Origin: Shewanella jiangmenensis
GTDB lineage: Bacteria; Pseudomonadota; Gammaproteobacteria; Enterobacterales; Shewanellaceae
NCBI RefSeq assembly: GCF_018596335.1
Contig: NZ_JAHEPS010000002.1
Location: 124,001 to 188,000, forward strand
Direction: 5' to 3'
Length of the DNA: 64,000 nucleotides
Shown here: positions 49,967-59,033 of the stretch, piece by piece
Layout of the letters: each line of letters starts with the position of its first letter
Numbering within the stretch: position 1 is the stretch's first letter
Made by a program: the position numbers and the translations under genes
The notes under the pieces: generated by a model
What the model was told of the DNA's origin: nothing
Seen by the model: only the letters and a program-made list of their open reading frames with translations
The model's database searches: none

Positions 49967-50737
49967 ATGAACTTTTTCGACTTATCTGCAGCCAGGCAGC
50001 CATTGCTGCTCGGTAATGTGTGGGATGCGGCCAGCGCGCAACTGGCCCAGAAGCTGGGTTATCGCGCCATTGGCACCTCCAGTGCGGCGATGGCAGCAAG
50101 CCTTGGCTATGAGGACGGTGAAGGGATGAGTTTTGATGAACTGCTGTTTTTGGTCAAAAGGATCCGTGCCAGTAGCAGCTTGCCACTGACGGTGGACATC
50201 GAAGCGGGTTATGGCAACAGTCCGGCAGAGATTGCAAATAACATTGTGCAGTTGCTGGAGCTTGGTGTCAGTGGCATCAATATCGAAGACAGCCGGGTGA
50301 TGGCTGGGGAGCGGCAACTGCTGAGCGCGGCGCAGTTTGCCGCCGGGCTGAGTGCGCTGTGTACTGCCCTTGGTGACCATAGAAAATCGCTGTTTATCAA
50401 TGTGCGCACCGACACTTATCTGCTGCAGTGCAAGGATGCCAAAACCGACACTCTGAGCCGGGCGGCGCTGTATCAATCGGCCGGAGCGGATGGTCTGTTC
50501 GTGCCTTGCCTGACCGAGCCTGCGGATATTTCGGCAATAGTGGCCGGAACTGTGCTGCCGCTGAATCTGATGTGTATGCCGGAACTGCCGGATTTTGCCC
50601 GGCTGGCGCAGCTTGGGGTTAAGCGTATCAGCATGGGTAATGCGGCCTATCAATACCAGCAGCAGACCCTCGGCGATGTACTGGCTGGAGTAAAGGCGCA
50701 GGACTCGTTCGCTGCCTTGTACAGCCGCCCTGGTTAG
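49967..50737 (+). CDS. Isocitrate lyase/PEP mutase-family protein
   Basis: A 256-residue enzyme of the PEP mutase/isocitrate lyase superfamily. Core motifs are LLLGNVWDAASAQLAQ, GTSSAAMAASLGYEDGE, PLTVDIEAGYGNSP (metal-binding acid residues) and GINIEDSR, with NVRTDTYL later. The KKCGH motif of true isocitrate lyase is absent. Subfamily members include C-C bond lyases and oxaloacetate decarboxylase-like proteins; the reaction here is unknown. The ATG at 49967 follows AAGGAG; an upstream in-frame start at 49868 lies in repeat-derived sequence. Confidence 0.85.
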   Translation: MNFFDLSAARQPLLLGNVWDAASAQLAQKLGYRAIGTSSAAMAASLGYEDGEGMSFDELLFLVKRIRASSSLPLTVDIEAGYGNSPAEIANNIVQLLELGVSGINIEDSRVMAGERQLLSAAQFAAGLSALCTALGDHRKSLFINVRTDTYLLQCKDAKTDTLSRAALYQSAGADGLFVPCLTEPADISAIVAGTVLPLNLMCMPELPDFARLAQLGVKRISMGNAAYQYQQQTLGDVLAGVKAQDSFAALYSRPG

Positions 50738-50869
50738 GTGCTAACGTGCTTTGCCTGGCGCTAATATTGAACGCTTTTGATTGAGAGCAGATCTTCTGTG
50801 CCGCCAGCCTTAAGGTATTGATACTAAGTTAATTTGCTTTCCAGCACTCAATGGGTGAGCGGTAGCGCA

Positions 50870-51376
50870 TCACGGCTCATCGCTGCCAAGTTCACCCTCC
50901 CAATAATCCACCGCATCCTTTTTGCGGCTCATGTGGCGCAGGGTGCGCGCGCCCTGTGGGCCTGTCATGGCGAGAATTTTGTTGGAATCCGGGTATTCAC
51001 ACACATCCACCTCATCCAGAGTCGACAGGCACAGGTACCTAAGGTCAGTATCGCCGGTGTTGATAAGCTGGTGGGCGACCTCGGGGCCGCCGGGCGGGCA
51101 GGCGATGATGTCCATCGGCTTGACCGGATAGCTTTCGCTGCCAAATCGTAAGCTGCCGGTACCGTCCAGAATAAGAAACATCTCTTCATTGACCCTGTGG
51201 CTGTGAAACGGGCAGACCCGTTTGCCGGGCGGCACTATCGAAACGCTGTAGCCGAGGCGTTTCGCGCCTACCTGGCTGCTGACGGCAAAGCTGGTTTCGC
51301 CGTATTGACCAAGCTCACTGCGCTCGCCAAGCTCTGGCTGGCGGCAAAGTTCATTGAGGTTGATAAGGGGTTTCAT
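50870..51376 (-). CDS. Cupin-domain protein
   Basis: A 168-residue single-domain cupin. Motif 1 is PFHSHRVNEEMFLILDGTG, with the His-X-His and Glu metal ligands, and motif 2 is PEVAHQLINTG with the final His. This pattern fits metal-dependent sugar isomerases, dioxygenases or storage-type cupins, with no substrate clue. It is a monocistronic minus-strand gene, convergent with the PEP mutase-family gene. Confidence 0.85.
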   Translation of the reverse strand: MKPLINLNELCRQPELGERSELGQYGETSFAVSSQVGAKRLGYSVSIVPPGKRVCPFHSHRVNEEMFLILDGTGSLRFGSESYPVKPMDIIACPPGGPEVAHQLINTGDTDLRYLCLSTLDEVDVCEYPDSNKILAMTGPQGARTLRHMSRKKDAVDYWEGELGSDEP

Positions 51377-51610
51377 CGGCGCTCCTTTACAGGTGGAAGA
51401 GCAAGTATTGTTACACGGCGGATAAATTTGGCAATTGGCAGATCAAAGGCTGAAACTTGCAGCGATCTTATAGTTTACAATTCATAAAACAATATTTAAC
51501 ACGTTGATTATATTGCACAAATACTGTTTTGCGCTCTTGTTTTTCTGAACGGGAACTGCTGTAATTTGCACCGCCCAACCGGGCCTAGCGTTAAACCCCA
51601 CAGGTGTATC

Positions 51611-51727
51611 ATGCAAAAGCATAGCCAGCAAAAAGCCCGTCAACATTCAGCCAAACCCGCTCCGGCCGGTGCCGCCAAAGTGACAGGTTTTATGCTCCTG
51701 CTCTCCCTGTTCAACTCCAGAGGTTGA
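51611..51727 (+). CDS. Possible small membrane peptide (38 aa)
   Basis: MQKHSQQKARQHSAKPAPAG opens the frame, followed by AAKVTGFMLLLSLFNSRG. A basic N-terminus precedes a short hydrophobic stretch. ACAGGTG lies upstream, and a perfect 10-bp hairpin follows ten bases after the stop. No gene follows on the same strand, so it is not an obvious leader peptide. It is not recognised. Confidence 0.35.
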   Translation: MQKHSQQKARQHSAKPAPAGAAKVTGFMLLLSLFNSRG

Positions 51728-51736
51728 CGGGACGCG

Positions 51737-51762
51737 CTGCCAGCCTTGACTGAGGCTGGCAG
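51737..51762 (+). terminator. Hairpin after the small peptide frame
   Basis: CTGCCAGCCT/AGGCTGGCAG, perfect 10-bp arms with a six-base loop; no T-run on either side. Confidence 0.45.
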
Positions 51763-51800
51763 TGACCCACCCTTGATTTATCCAGCTTAATGCCATTTCG

Positions 51801-51861
51801 TAAGCCTGTCTCTTAAGCCTGTCTCTTACGCCTATCTCTTGAGCTTATCTATTAAGCTTGG
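51801..51861. repeat. 13-bp tandem array (4.7 units)
   Basis: TAAGCCTGTCTCT at 51801 and 51814 (perfect), then changed units at 51827 and 51840 and a partial unit at 51853. It lies in the 595-bp gap 51377-51971, which otherwise holds only the small frame and hairpin above. Confidence 0.88.
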
Positions 51862-51971
51862 ATTTCCGCCGATAGCAGCCGCCTTGGCTGACTTGCTCAG
51901 CGCCTGCTGCAGTCAACCTGACGCCGTTTTCTGATGCTGGTTTTGATGTTGACAACTGACGAAAAGACCAA

Positions 51972-53135
51972 TTAAAGGCTGCGGGCGCTCTGATATTGCC
52001 GTATGCCCCGTTCGAGCAGCAGTCCAAGGGCCAATCCGGCGGCCATATTCACGAGCAGTGCGCAGAGGGCGGTGGCGACAATCACAAATAAACAATAGGG
52101 CTTACCGTCTATCAGGCGGCGAGACCAGGCGAGCTGGCCGCCGGCGAAAGTCAGCATGGCACCAAGGAGTGGCAGCGGCAGCAACAGCAGCACATCACCC
52201 AGTCCATATTGCCAGCCGAGGGCCAGAATCAAACAGGCGGCGCCGAATATGGCTGTGGCAAGCCCGGTGCGGGCACCGAAGCTGTACTGGGCCGCAAGCC
52301 CGCCTGCGCCGTGGCACATGGCAATGCTGCCAAGGGGCGCGAGCAGCAAATTGGCAAGGCCGGAGCTGATGCCAAAATGCGCGGGGCTTAAACGGGCTTT
52401 ATCGTCGGGGAATTTTTCACAGGCCATGGCCGAGGTGGCTATTACGGCGTTGGTGAGGGTCAGCGCCAGCTGCGGCAGTGCCAGCGACAGGGCGGCAAAT
52501 TGCCAGTCGGCGGCGCTTGGCATGGTCATCTGCCATGGTTCACGGGGCAGGCTGACGGGGGCTGCATCCAAGCACTGCCAGAGAACGCCGCCTGCAATAA
52601 TCATCACCATGGCCACGCTGGCTTTATTGCCCCGGCAAAACAGCAACAGCGCCAGCGCAATGATGGCGATAACCCAGGCCTGACTCATTTGCGAAAGCCC
52701 CATGTGCATCAGTTGCAGGCCGATGGCGAGCTGCAACCCCACGCTCACGGCCTGCGACAGCTGCCGTGCCAGCGCGGTAATGGCGCCGCTGAGGGCAAGA
52801 ACCAGCAACATGATGCCCATCAGCATGGCGCCGGCTTCCATCACCGCCGGGGAAAGCCCAAGGCCTATGGTCATGGCGGCGATGATTTTCATCGGCTGAA
52901 TGGGCACGGGGCGGCGGTAATAGGCGGCGCTTGCCAGGGCAAACAGGCCAAAGCCCAGCAGGATCCGCTCGGCGGAAAAGCCATTCAGGGCAAAAAGCCC
53001 AAGCACCAGTGGCAGAAAGGTGCCAAGGTCGGCAAAGGCGCCGGAAATATCGCCAAGCCTGCGGCTGGCCGGGGTGGGCATTGGGGTTGCCTGGTGATGG
53101 AAAGATGACTTTGCAGAGCAAGTAAGGTGCCACAT
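51972..53135 (-). CDS. MOT1-family putative molybdate/sulfate transporter
   Basis: A polytopic inner-membrane protein of the MOT1 (SulP-related) family, about 387 residues with ten or more hydrophobic segments. Family motifs are GDISGAFADLGTFLPL near the N-terminus, PVPIQPMKIIAAMTIGLGLS, and CHGAGGLAAQYSFGARTG with its conserved glycines. MOT1 members carry molybdate in algae and plants; the bacterial substrate is less certain. The start at 53135 has AAGGG upstream; a later ATG at 53081 would give a shorter N-terminus but lacks a ribosome site. Confidence 0.82.
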   Translation of the reverse strand: MWHLTCSAKSSFHHQATPMPTPASRRLGDISGAFADLGTFLPLVLGLFALNGFSAERILLGFGLFALASAAYYRRPVPIQPMKIIAAMTIGLGLSPAVMEAGAMLMGIMLLVLALSGAITALARQLSQAVSVGLQLAIGLQLMHMGLSQMSQAWVIAIIALALLLFCRGNKASVAMVMIIAGGVLWQCLDAAPVSLPREPWQMTMPSAADWQFAALSLALPQLALTLTNAVIATSAMACEKFPDDKARLSPAHFGISSGLANLLLAPLGSIAMCHGAGGLAAQYSFGARTGLATAIFGAACLILALGWQYGLGDVLLLLPLPLLGAMLTFAGGQLAWSRRLIDGKPYCLFVIVATALCALLVNMAAGLALGLLLERGIRQYQSARSL

Positions 53136-53341
53136 TTTGCCCTTGATGACGGCCTGAAACTCCACGATTACCCCAAGGACTGACAAACAGGCGGGACATT
53201 TTATCCCGCCGCCTTTATGTGGCAGTCATTTTTGCCCGCTGCGCTGTGACCTATGGGCGAAATTCAAGCGCTCAGATTGTGCAAGCTCGCGCACTGGCAG
53301 ATAATCCTCACACTGTGAGATCAGACAGCTACGGAATTGCA

Positions 53342-54847
53342 ATGGATTGGAAACGCGCTGTTTTATTGTTTTTTGTGATGTTTACCCTGGGCACACTGCT
53401 GACCCGAGGTCTGGATTATTACTTCGCCAAGCAGGCCATCGCCCGGGATGCGGCGCTGCTCGACAGTAAATTCAGGCTCTATTTTGCCGAGTCGGAGCGG
53501 CTGATGAACAGCCTGCCCGAGTGGGACTTAACCGCGCCCTGCGATGCCACCCGGCAAAAGCAACTGCGCCAAACTGTGTTCGATGCGTCCTTTTTGCGCT
53601 GGATCGGGGTGTACAAGGACGGCGTATTCCTGTGCCAGAACGGCGCAATCGACAGGGATGTGCTCAGTTACCGCCAGCACCGCGTCAGCAGGGATTACAG
53701 CCTGGCGATTGCCGAGCTCAAGCGCGGCGGCGATACCGGCTACGAGATTGGACTGGTGCGTCACATGAATGGCTACCAGTATGTGGCCAGTTTTACTCCC
53801 TTGTATCCAAACCACTTTATTCCGCTCAGCTGCGAAAACTGCCTCGCATACCGGATCGAATTTGAATCGGAGCCGCTGCTGGATTTCGGCTTTAAGGCCT
53901 TTAAAGGCGATGCAGTGGTGCGCCACAAAGAGCATAAGAATACGCCTTACTACAAAGCCTCGTTCGAATTGTCGGGCAATAAAGACTTTCTTGAGCAGTA
54001 TTATCAGCTTGGCACTTTGATAGGCCTTTTGGTCGGACTGGGTTTCGGTACGCTGGCGGTGTTTGGTTACTGGGCCTGGCACAAGACCCGTAATTCCCTT
54101 GAGTATCAAATCCGGCAAGCGCTGAAAAGCGGCGAGTTTGTGCCTTATTATCAGCCGATTGTCGACAGCGAAACCGGCACCTTAGTGGGCGCCGAGGTAT
54201 TGATGCGCTGGCTACGAAACGATGGCACCTTGGTGCCGCCGAACCATTTCATCCCCTTTGCCGAGGCGTCGGGGCTGGTGCTGCCCATGACGCGGGTGAT
54301 GCTCGACAAAGTGGTGGCCGATATCGCAGCGCTCGGCAGCGGCAAGCCGCCGCTGTTTTTCAGTGTGAACATAGTGCCGGCGCACCTCTATGATGACTCA
54401 TTGCTGGCCGATCTTGAGGCGATTATCGCCTCCGGCAAGCTCGGCGCGCACAGGTTATCGCTTGAGATCACCGAGCGGTTGCCGCTCACCGACATAGATA
54501 CTGCTCAATCTGTGCTTGAGCGTATTTACGGCCTTGGGGTCGACCTTAAACTGGACGATGCAGGCACTGGCTACGGCTGCTTTACCTATGTGCAAAACCT
54601 CGGGGTGAGCACCCTTAAAATCGACAAGATGTTTATCGATACCATAGGTCAGGAGCACAATTTCAACGGCAAGACCCTGGATGCGATTATCTCATTCGCC
54701 AAAGAATCTGAGCTCAAGATGATTGCCGAAGGGGTAGAGAATGAAGCGCAGCTTGCGTATCTGCGCTCGCAGGGCGTGAGCTTAATTCAGGGATATGTGT
54801 ATTCCAAGCCTTTGGATGCAAAAACCTTTTTTAACTGGAAGTGTTAA
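53342..54847 (+). CDS. c-di-GMP phosphodiesterase with periplasmic CSS-type sensor and EAL domain
   Basis: A 501-residue membrane enzyme. A membrane helix lies at about 6-25, a periplasmic domain at about 26-220 with redox-type cysteines (TAPCDATR, FLCQNG, SCENC) and the CSS-domain layout, a second helix at about 223-245, and an EAL domain from 260 to the end. In the EAL domain GAEVLMRW, SVNIV, LEITER, DDAGTGYG, KIDKMFID and AEGVEN keep the metal and catalytic residues (EVL for EAL; DDAG for DDFG), so activity is expected. In E. coli, CSS-EAL enzymes are controlled by disulfide formation in the periplasm. Here the second signature is CQN instead of CSS. An upstream in-frame start at 53219 is unlikely. 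Confidence 0.88.
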   Translation: MDWKRAVLLFFVMFTLGTLLTRGLDYYFAKQAIARDAALLDSKFRLYFAESERLMNSLPEWDLTAPCDATRQKQLRQTVFDASFLRWIGVYKDGVFLCQNGAIDRDVLSYRQHRVSRDYSLAIAELKRGGDTGYEIGLVRHMNGYQYVASFTPLYPNHFIPLSCENCLAYRIEFESEPLLDFGFKAFKGDAVVRHKEHKNTPYYKASFELSGNKDFLEQYYQLGTLIGLLVGLGFGTLAVFGYWAWHKTRNSLEYQIRQALKSGEFVPYYQPIVDSETGTLVGAEVLMRWLRNDGTLVPPNHFIPFAEASGLVLPMTRVMLDKVVADIAALGSGKPPLFFSVNIVPAHLYDDSLLADLEAIIASGKLGAHRLSLEITERLPLTDIDTAQSVLERIYGLGVDLKLDDAGTGYGCFTYVQNLGVSTLKIDKMFIDTIGQEHNFNGKTLDAIISFAKESELKMIAEGVENEAQLAYLRSQGVSLIQGYVYSKPLDAKTFFNWKC

Positions 54848-54862
54848 CAGAAGTTAAAAGGA

Positions 54863-54891
54863 CCGGCAGCCTGAAACGCTTTGGCTGCCGG
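54863..54891. terminator. Convergent terminator hairpin
   Basis: CCGGCAGCC/GGCTGCCGG between the EAL gene (plus) and the octaheme cytochrome gene (minus); a TCCTTTTAAC tract follows on the minus strand. Confidence 0.65.
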
Positions 54892-55031
54892 CTCAGGCGG
54901 GAGCGAGTGCCTGGAGTATGCTGGAAATATCAAGTCGTGGAGTCCAGCGTGGAAGGCCAAAATTGAGCCGTCCGCGCTGGTGGAGATGCCCGCCGTGCGG
55001 GCGATGATAGTGTGTTGGTATCCTTCTGGTA

Positions 55032-56447
55032 TCAATTGCCTGAGTTGTGTCTTGGGCCTTGCTTGTTTTTCATCGGGTCGCCGTCATAGCCCAGTGCCTT
55101 CCAGTCGAGTCGGTCACCGCCGTTGTGGCAGGCATTACACTTGAGCGCTTCTTCCTTTGGCGACACCATGTGGTTGATACGCCACCACATTTCAGTTGGC
55201 GCAAAGCCATATTCACCACTGTAGGCTATGCCCTTGGCCTTGAGCGTGGGGTTGGCTTCCATGCCGAGTTTTGCCGCCTTGTCCCAATCAAAATCAGACC
55301 AGTAGCCACCTTTGCCGTAGGTTTTGGCGGTGACAAGAATATTGTGTTTCTTGTCATAGATTTGCTTACCCGTGTGCACCTTGAATGGATAAATTTTAGC
55401 GCTGGCGTCCTGAATATCGCCCAGAGGGTAAGAGAGGCGGGTCACTTCATCGGCCTTGATGGGGTCTCCCGCCATGTAGGCACCAGCCTTGCCGTTGTAC
55501 CAGGCATAGGATGGCTTAACCATCTTGCCCCAGGTAAAGCTGCCTTTCTTCTTCTGGAAGGTTTTGCGGCCAAACTCGTCCAGGGTTTCCTCCCTGTCCT
55601 GACCCGCGGTGGACCAGTCCCAGCTCATCTTGGTCGCTTCGTTACGGGCGAAGAAGGGGATGTGGCAGGTTTGGCAGGCCACAGTGGCGGTGTGCTCATT
55701 GATTTTGCCGTTTTTGTGCGGCGCGCCATCGTGGCAGTTTTCACAGCCAATGTGGTCGATGCCGCCGGGTGACACGCCCATGGCGTTGCCGCTTATGGCA
55801 TGGGACTCGGTTTGGTGGCATGCCTGACACTGGAAGTCGTTGCCGTCTGAGTCCATGTGCACATCGGTGGTCTTGTCCGGGTAGGCCATGGAAGAGTCCA
55901 GATCGCCATGCTTCACCGCATCACCGCCACCACCGTAAAAGTGGCAGCTGCCGCAGTTGTCGCGCACCGGCTTGCCAACGTTTTTGGCCACCTTTTCCAA
56001 ATCCACCTTGGCCAGTGGCTCGCCTGCGCCAGCCGGGTCCTTAATATAGGTGCCGGTGGTGTCGTGGCACACCAGACAGTCCACCTTGGTGGCATCGGCG
56101 AAATCAAAGTTGCTGTCTTTCCAGCCGTATCCCGCGTGGCAACTGGTGCAGCGGGGCTCGTTACCGGCAATCGAAGTACAGAAGTTATTGATGGCATTCT
56201 TTTTACCCCGCTCCACGGTGCGGCCGGGCAGCTCCTGGGTCAGGCTCCAGCTCCAGTGGGAGGTTTTCATAAAGTCGTGGGCTTCATCTTCGTGGCACGC
56301 CAGACACTGCTGGGTGACTTCTGTGCCCGAGGCGAAGGGGCCTTCGATGGCCTCTTTATGGGGATTGTCGGCCGCTGCCATGCCACTGCCCAGCAGCATC
56401 AGGCCAGACAGAGGGGCGAGGGCCCATTGGGCGAAAACAGTTCTCAT
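55032..56447 (-). CDS. otr: Octaheme c-type cytochrome, tetrathionate reductase (Otr) type
   Basis: A 471-residue exported multihaem enzyme. Eight CXXCH haem sites are present: CLACH, CTSCH, CLVCH, CGSCH, CQACH, CENCH, CQTCH, CNACH. The signal peptide ends GMAAA. Shewanella Otr reduces tetrathionate and, in vitro, nitrite and hydroxylamine, at a haem with a Lys ligand; the number and spacing of sites match that family. The ATG at 56447 has AGGAG seven bases upstream. Third gene of an operon with a monohaem cytochrome and a porin-like protein; a hairpin (56460-56478) lies just before its ribosome site. Confidence 0.93.
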   Translation of the reverse strand: MRTVFAQWALAPLSGLMLLGSGMAAADNPHKEAIEGPFASGTEVTQQCLACHEDEAHDFMKTSHWSWSLTQELPGRTVERGKKNAINNFCTSIAGNEPRCTSCHAGYGWKDSNFDFADATKVDCLVCHDTTGTYIKDPAGAGEPLAKVDLEKVAKNVGKPVRDNCGSCHFYGGGGDAVKHGDLDSSMAYPDKTTDVHMDSDGNDFQCQACHQTESHAISGNAMGVSPGGIDHIGCENCHDGAPHKNGKINEHTATVACQTCHIPFFARNEATKMSWDWSTAGQDREETLDEFGRKTFQKKKGSFTWGKMVKPSYAWYNGKAGAYMAGDPIKADEVTRLSYPLGDIQDASAKIYPFKVHTGKQIYDKKHNILVTAKTYGKGGYWSDFDWDKAAKLGMEANPTLKAKGIAYSGEYGFAPTEMWWRINHMVSPKEEALKCNACHNGGDRLDWKALGYDGDPMKNKQGPRHNSGN

Positions 56448-56459
56448 GGTCAAACTCCT

Positions 56460-56478
56460 GCCCCGGCAGTGCCGGGGC
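56460..56478 (-). promoter_or_regulatory. Intercistronic hairpin before otr
   Basis: GCCCCGGCA/TGCCGGGGC, nearly loopless palindrome between the porin-like gene and otr. It could protect or attenuate the mRNA; no T-run follows. Confidence 0.5.
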
Positions 56479-56487
56479 CTGATGAGG

Positions 56488-58227
56488 TTAGAACTTCACT
56501 GTGAGTGAGGCGTTGACATCCATGGCGGTATCCACCACCGGCAGCAGTGAATAGGCACTGCCCGCCAGCACCTCATCCACCTTCACCGGGGCGCCCACTG
56601 GGGTACCCGAGCCTGTGTACTCGTAGTCGTAGTAAAGGCCTGCGAGCTTGATAAACATCCGTGGGTTCACGTCGAACAGGTAGTAGGCCTCAACCACATG
56701 GCCGCGGGTCGCCAGCTTGCTGCCGATGGGGTCGTCCTGGGCCTGTGTGAAGGGGCTCCAGTATTCGGAGCCGTAGTTATACTCGAGGCCAAACTTGCCA
56801 AATGGGGCGGCCATCTGCATGCCGATATAAACGCCGTAGCCGTCGTGGGCGGCATCGCTCTCGGCGGCCATGGGCACCATCAGCAGCTCGCTGCCGTCGG
56901 CGCTGAGCTTGCCGGTAAAGGTGGCGTCGGTGAGCAGACCGCCAAACATGCCTGCGTTGCCGTTGGACTCGGCGCGGGTCCAGCCAAGGGAGGCAAAGGC
57001 TTTAAAATCTTCATCGGATTCATACACGTAACCGAGACCACCCAGGTACATGTCGCCAATTACGCCGCTGGGTTGTACCCGGGTGACGAAGTTGAAACTG
57101 TCGAACTTTTGCATGTCCTGATACATGGTGGGGGCGAAAATGGCCGCCAGTTCATTGGGGAAGGCCAAGGTGCCCTTAAAGCCATCGTTGATGTCCTTGG
57201 CGCCAAACAGGGTCAGCTGCACAAAGTGATTGCCGTCGTTGATTACATCGATATTGAAACCGCCGAGGTGAGTGTCTTCCGTGACCAGATTGCCAAACAG
57301 CTCGCCATTACCCCACTGGGATTCAAAGCCCTGGCCGTAGCAGAAGCGGGCTACCTGACCCTCTATGCCGGTGATTTCACCCAGGTTATAACCCAGGGTG
57401 GCGCCATCGAAATTAAAGTGCACCAGATGGCCCGATGGGGTGCCGCCGCGCTGCTCGTTTTCGCGGATATGGGACGGCGGGCCATAGGTGGAAGGGCGGC
57501 GGCCGATAGACAGATAGAACTCGCTGCCACCGATGTTTTTCCAGTCGAAATAGGCCCGCTCTACCCGCAGCCAGTCGCCGCTGGTGTTACCTGAGTTGGT
57601 GCCATCCATGGAGAAAGAACGCCAGGAATCAAACACCTGCACCCCAGTGGAGTCGCCCCAGTTTTTGTACATCGACAGCCGACCGGCAAAGTTGACGTTG
57701 TCCCATACGTTGGCCTTGATATCGAGCCGCAGCCGGGTGGTGTAAAAGAGGTCGTTGTCGATATCGTAGGTGTTTTTGCTGCCAAGGGCCCACGGCATAA
57801 CGCCTGAGAGTTGCCCACCCATAAAGGCGGCGGCCATGTCGGGGTTGGCGGCCATCATCTTGCCCAGAGGGGAGGTCGGATCCATGGGATCGCCATATTC
57901 ACCGGCCATGGCACGGCGACCGAAGTCGTCGAAATTCATCTTGATGCCGGGGTTCCAGGTCACGTCCCGGTAGTGCAGTGAGTGCACTCTGGTACGGAAA
58001 TCGCCGCTGAAACTGATACGGTCCAATGCCGTGTGGCGCTCGGCTTTGTTTACCCGGCTGTCGAGGTCTGCCAGCTCTTCGGACAGCTCATCGATTTTTT
58101 GTTGCAGCCGTTCAATGTTGGCCTGGTCCTTGGCTGCTGTGGCGTCAGCCGCCAACGCCTGAGAGGTAAACAGCAGGGGAGTGAATCCCAGTGCACTTGC
58201 CACTGCCAGAGAGATAAGGGTACGCAT
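56488..58227 (-). CDS. Outer-membrane beta-barrel protein (DUF3373 family)
   Basis: A 579-residue exported protein: signal peptide (ends SQALA), coiled coil at about 38-65 (ERLQQKIDELSEELADLDSRV), then a barrel ending in Phe (NASLTVKF). This DUF3373-type protein accompanies anaerobic respiration genes in Shewanella and Geobacter-like bacteria; its function is not known, perhaps a porin for the substrate. The ATG at 58227 follows AGGAGTG. Second gene of the operon, 145 bp after the monohaem cytochrome gene. Confidence 0.85.
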   Translation of the reverse strand: MRTLISLAVASALGFTPLLFTSQALAADATAAKDQANIERLQQKIDELSEELADLDSRVNKAERHTALDRISFSGDFRTRVHSLHYRDVTWNPGIKMNFDDFGRRAMAGEYGDPMDPTSPLGKMMAANPDMAAAFMGGQLSGVMPWALGSKNTYDIDNDLFYTTRLRLDIKANVWDNVNFAGRLSMYKNWGDSTGVQVFDSWRSFSMDGTNSGNTSGDWLRVERAYFDWKNIGGSEFYLSIGRRPSTYGPPSHIRENEQRGGTPSGHLVHFNFDGATLGYNLGEITGIEGQVARFCYGQGFESQWGNGELFGNLVTEDTHLGGFNIDVINDGNHFVQLTLFGAKDINDGFKGTLAFPNELAAIFAPTMYQDMQKFDSFNFVTRVQPSGVIGDMYLGGLGYVYESDEDFKAFASLGWTRAESNGNAGMFGGLLTDATFTGKLSADGSELLMVPMAAESDAAHDGYGVYIGMQMAAPFGKFGLEYNYGSEYWSPFTQAQDDPIGSKLATRGHVVEAYYLFDVNPRMFIKLAGLYYDYEYTGSGTPVGAPVKVDEVLAGSAYSLLPVVDTAMDVNASLTVKF

Positions 58228-58372
58228 ACTCACACTCCTGACCGGTTGTTCCGGTCGAATTTGGGTTGTACGAGGCCCTGGGGTATCCCCATCTGTCCCG
58301 CAACCCGGGAATATTTTGCTGGTGTCTGCCCGTTAAGGTCGGGCTAGGCTTAGCCGCCTGGACTGATGCCGC

Positions 58373-58699
58373 TTAGCCGCAGGTTTGTGGCTGGTCGGAA
58401 TCGGCCGCGTGGTCATAGAGAAACTGCTGAATATCTTTGAGTTCCTGTTCAGACAGCTTTTGGAACACCTCGGGTTTGGCCTTGTGCAGATCCTTTTCAA
58501 AGAATCTGTCCCACTGGGCCATGGTCTTGGTCATGGGGGTGAGTTCACCGGCGGCATCGCCCTTGCTGTGGCAGGTTTTGCATTCTTTTTTGTAAAGGTG
58601 TTTGCCTTTCTTGGGGTTGCCGCCATCGGCTGCCAGGGCGCTGCTGCCGAGGATCAGGCCAAGGAGCAGTCCAAGGCTAATTGAGTAGGTGGTTTTCAT
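58373..58699 (-). CDS. Monohaem cytochrome c
   Basis: A small periplasmic cytochrome of 108 residues: signal peptide (ends SSALA), one haem site CKTCH (about residue 41), distal Met likely in LTPMTK. It would pass electrons from the quinol side to the octaheme enzyme encoded two genes later. There are three consecutive ATG codons (58705, 58702, 58699); AAGGAAG favours the last. First gene of the operon. Confidence 0.88.
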   Translation of the reverse strand: MKTTYSISLGLLLGLILGSSALAADGGNPKKGKHLYKKECKTCHSKGDAAGELTPMTKTMAQWDRFFEKDLHKAKPEVFQKLSEQELKDIQQFLYDHAADSDQPQTCG

Positions 58700-58952
58700 C
58701 ATCATCTTCCTTTCGCGGGTTGGCTGGTTTTCTTCCCTGAGCGGGGAGCCTGGCTCCCTCGTTTTCCTGTTGCCTAAAATTTAACAAAGGTCGCGATAAG
58801 GAAATTTGAACTGGATCAGATCTATGAATTTTATCTAATTGATAAAAATTTCATTGAAAAAAATCTAATGAATGGTGTGTAAGTGCAAGAAAAGTAGTGA
58901 TTTCTTATGTGGTATTTTGCCAAGCTTTTGCTGGAAACAATGGTTAAAGGTG

Positions 58953-58968
58953 TGTGATCGCTGTGACA
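58953..58968. promoter_or_regulatory. CRP-like site upstream of the cytochrome operon
   Basis: TGTGATCGCTGTGACA: both half-sites (TGTGA-N6-TGACA; consensus TCACA) are close to the CRP consensus. In Shewanella CRP is the main activator of anaerobic respiration. The site is about 250 bp before the cytochrome start, within an AT-rich 330-bp gap (58700-59033) that otherwise shows no gene. Confidence 0.5.
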
Positions 58969-58982
58969 TTTTTGAACATCAT

Positions 58983-59011
58983 CCTCCCCTTAACTACCTC
59001 TTTAGGGGAGG
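58983..59011. terminator. Hairpin downstream of the SDR gene
   Basis: CCTCCCCT/AGGGGAGG, 22 bp after the SDR stop on the minus strand, no T-run. Confidence 0.45.
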
Positions 59012-59033
59012 GCGTTAGTCAAATAAACGCGGA

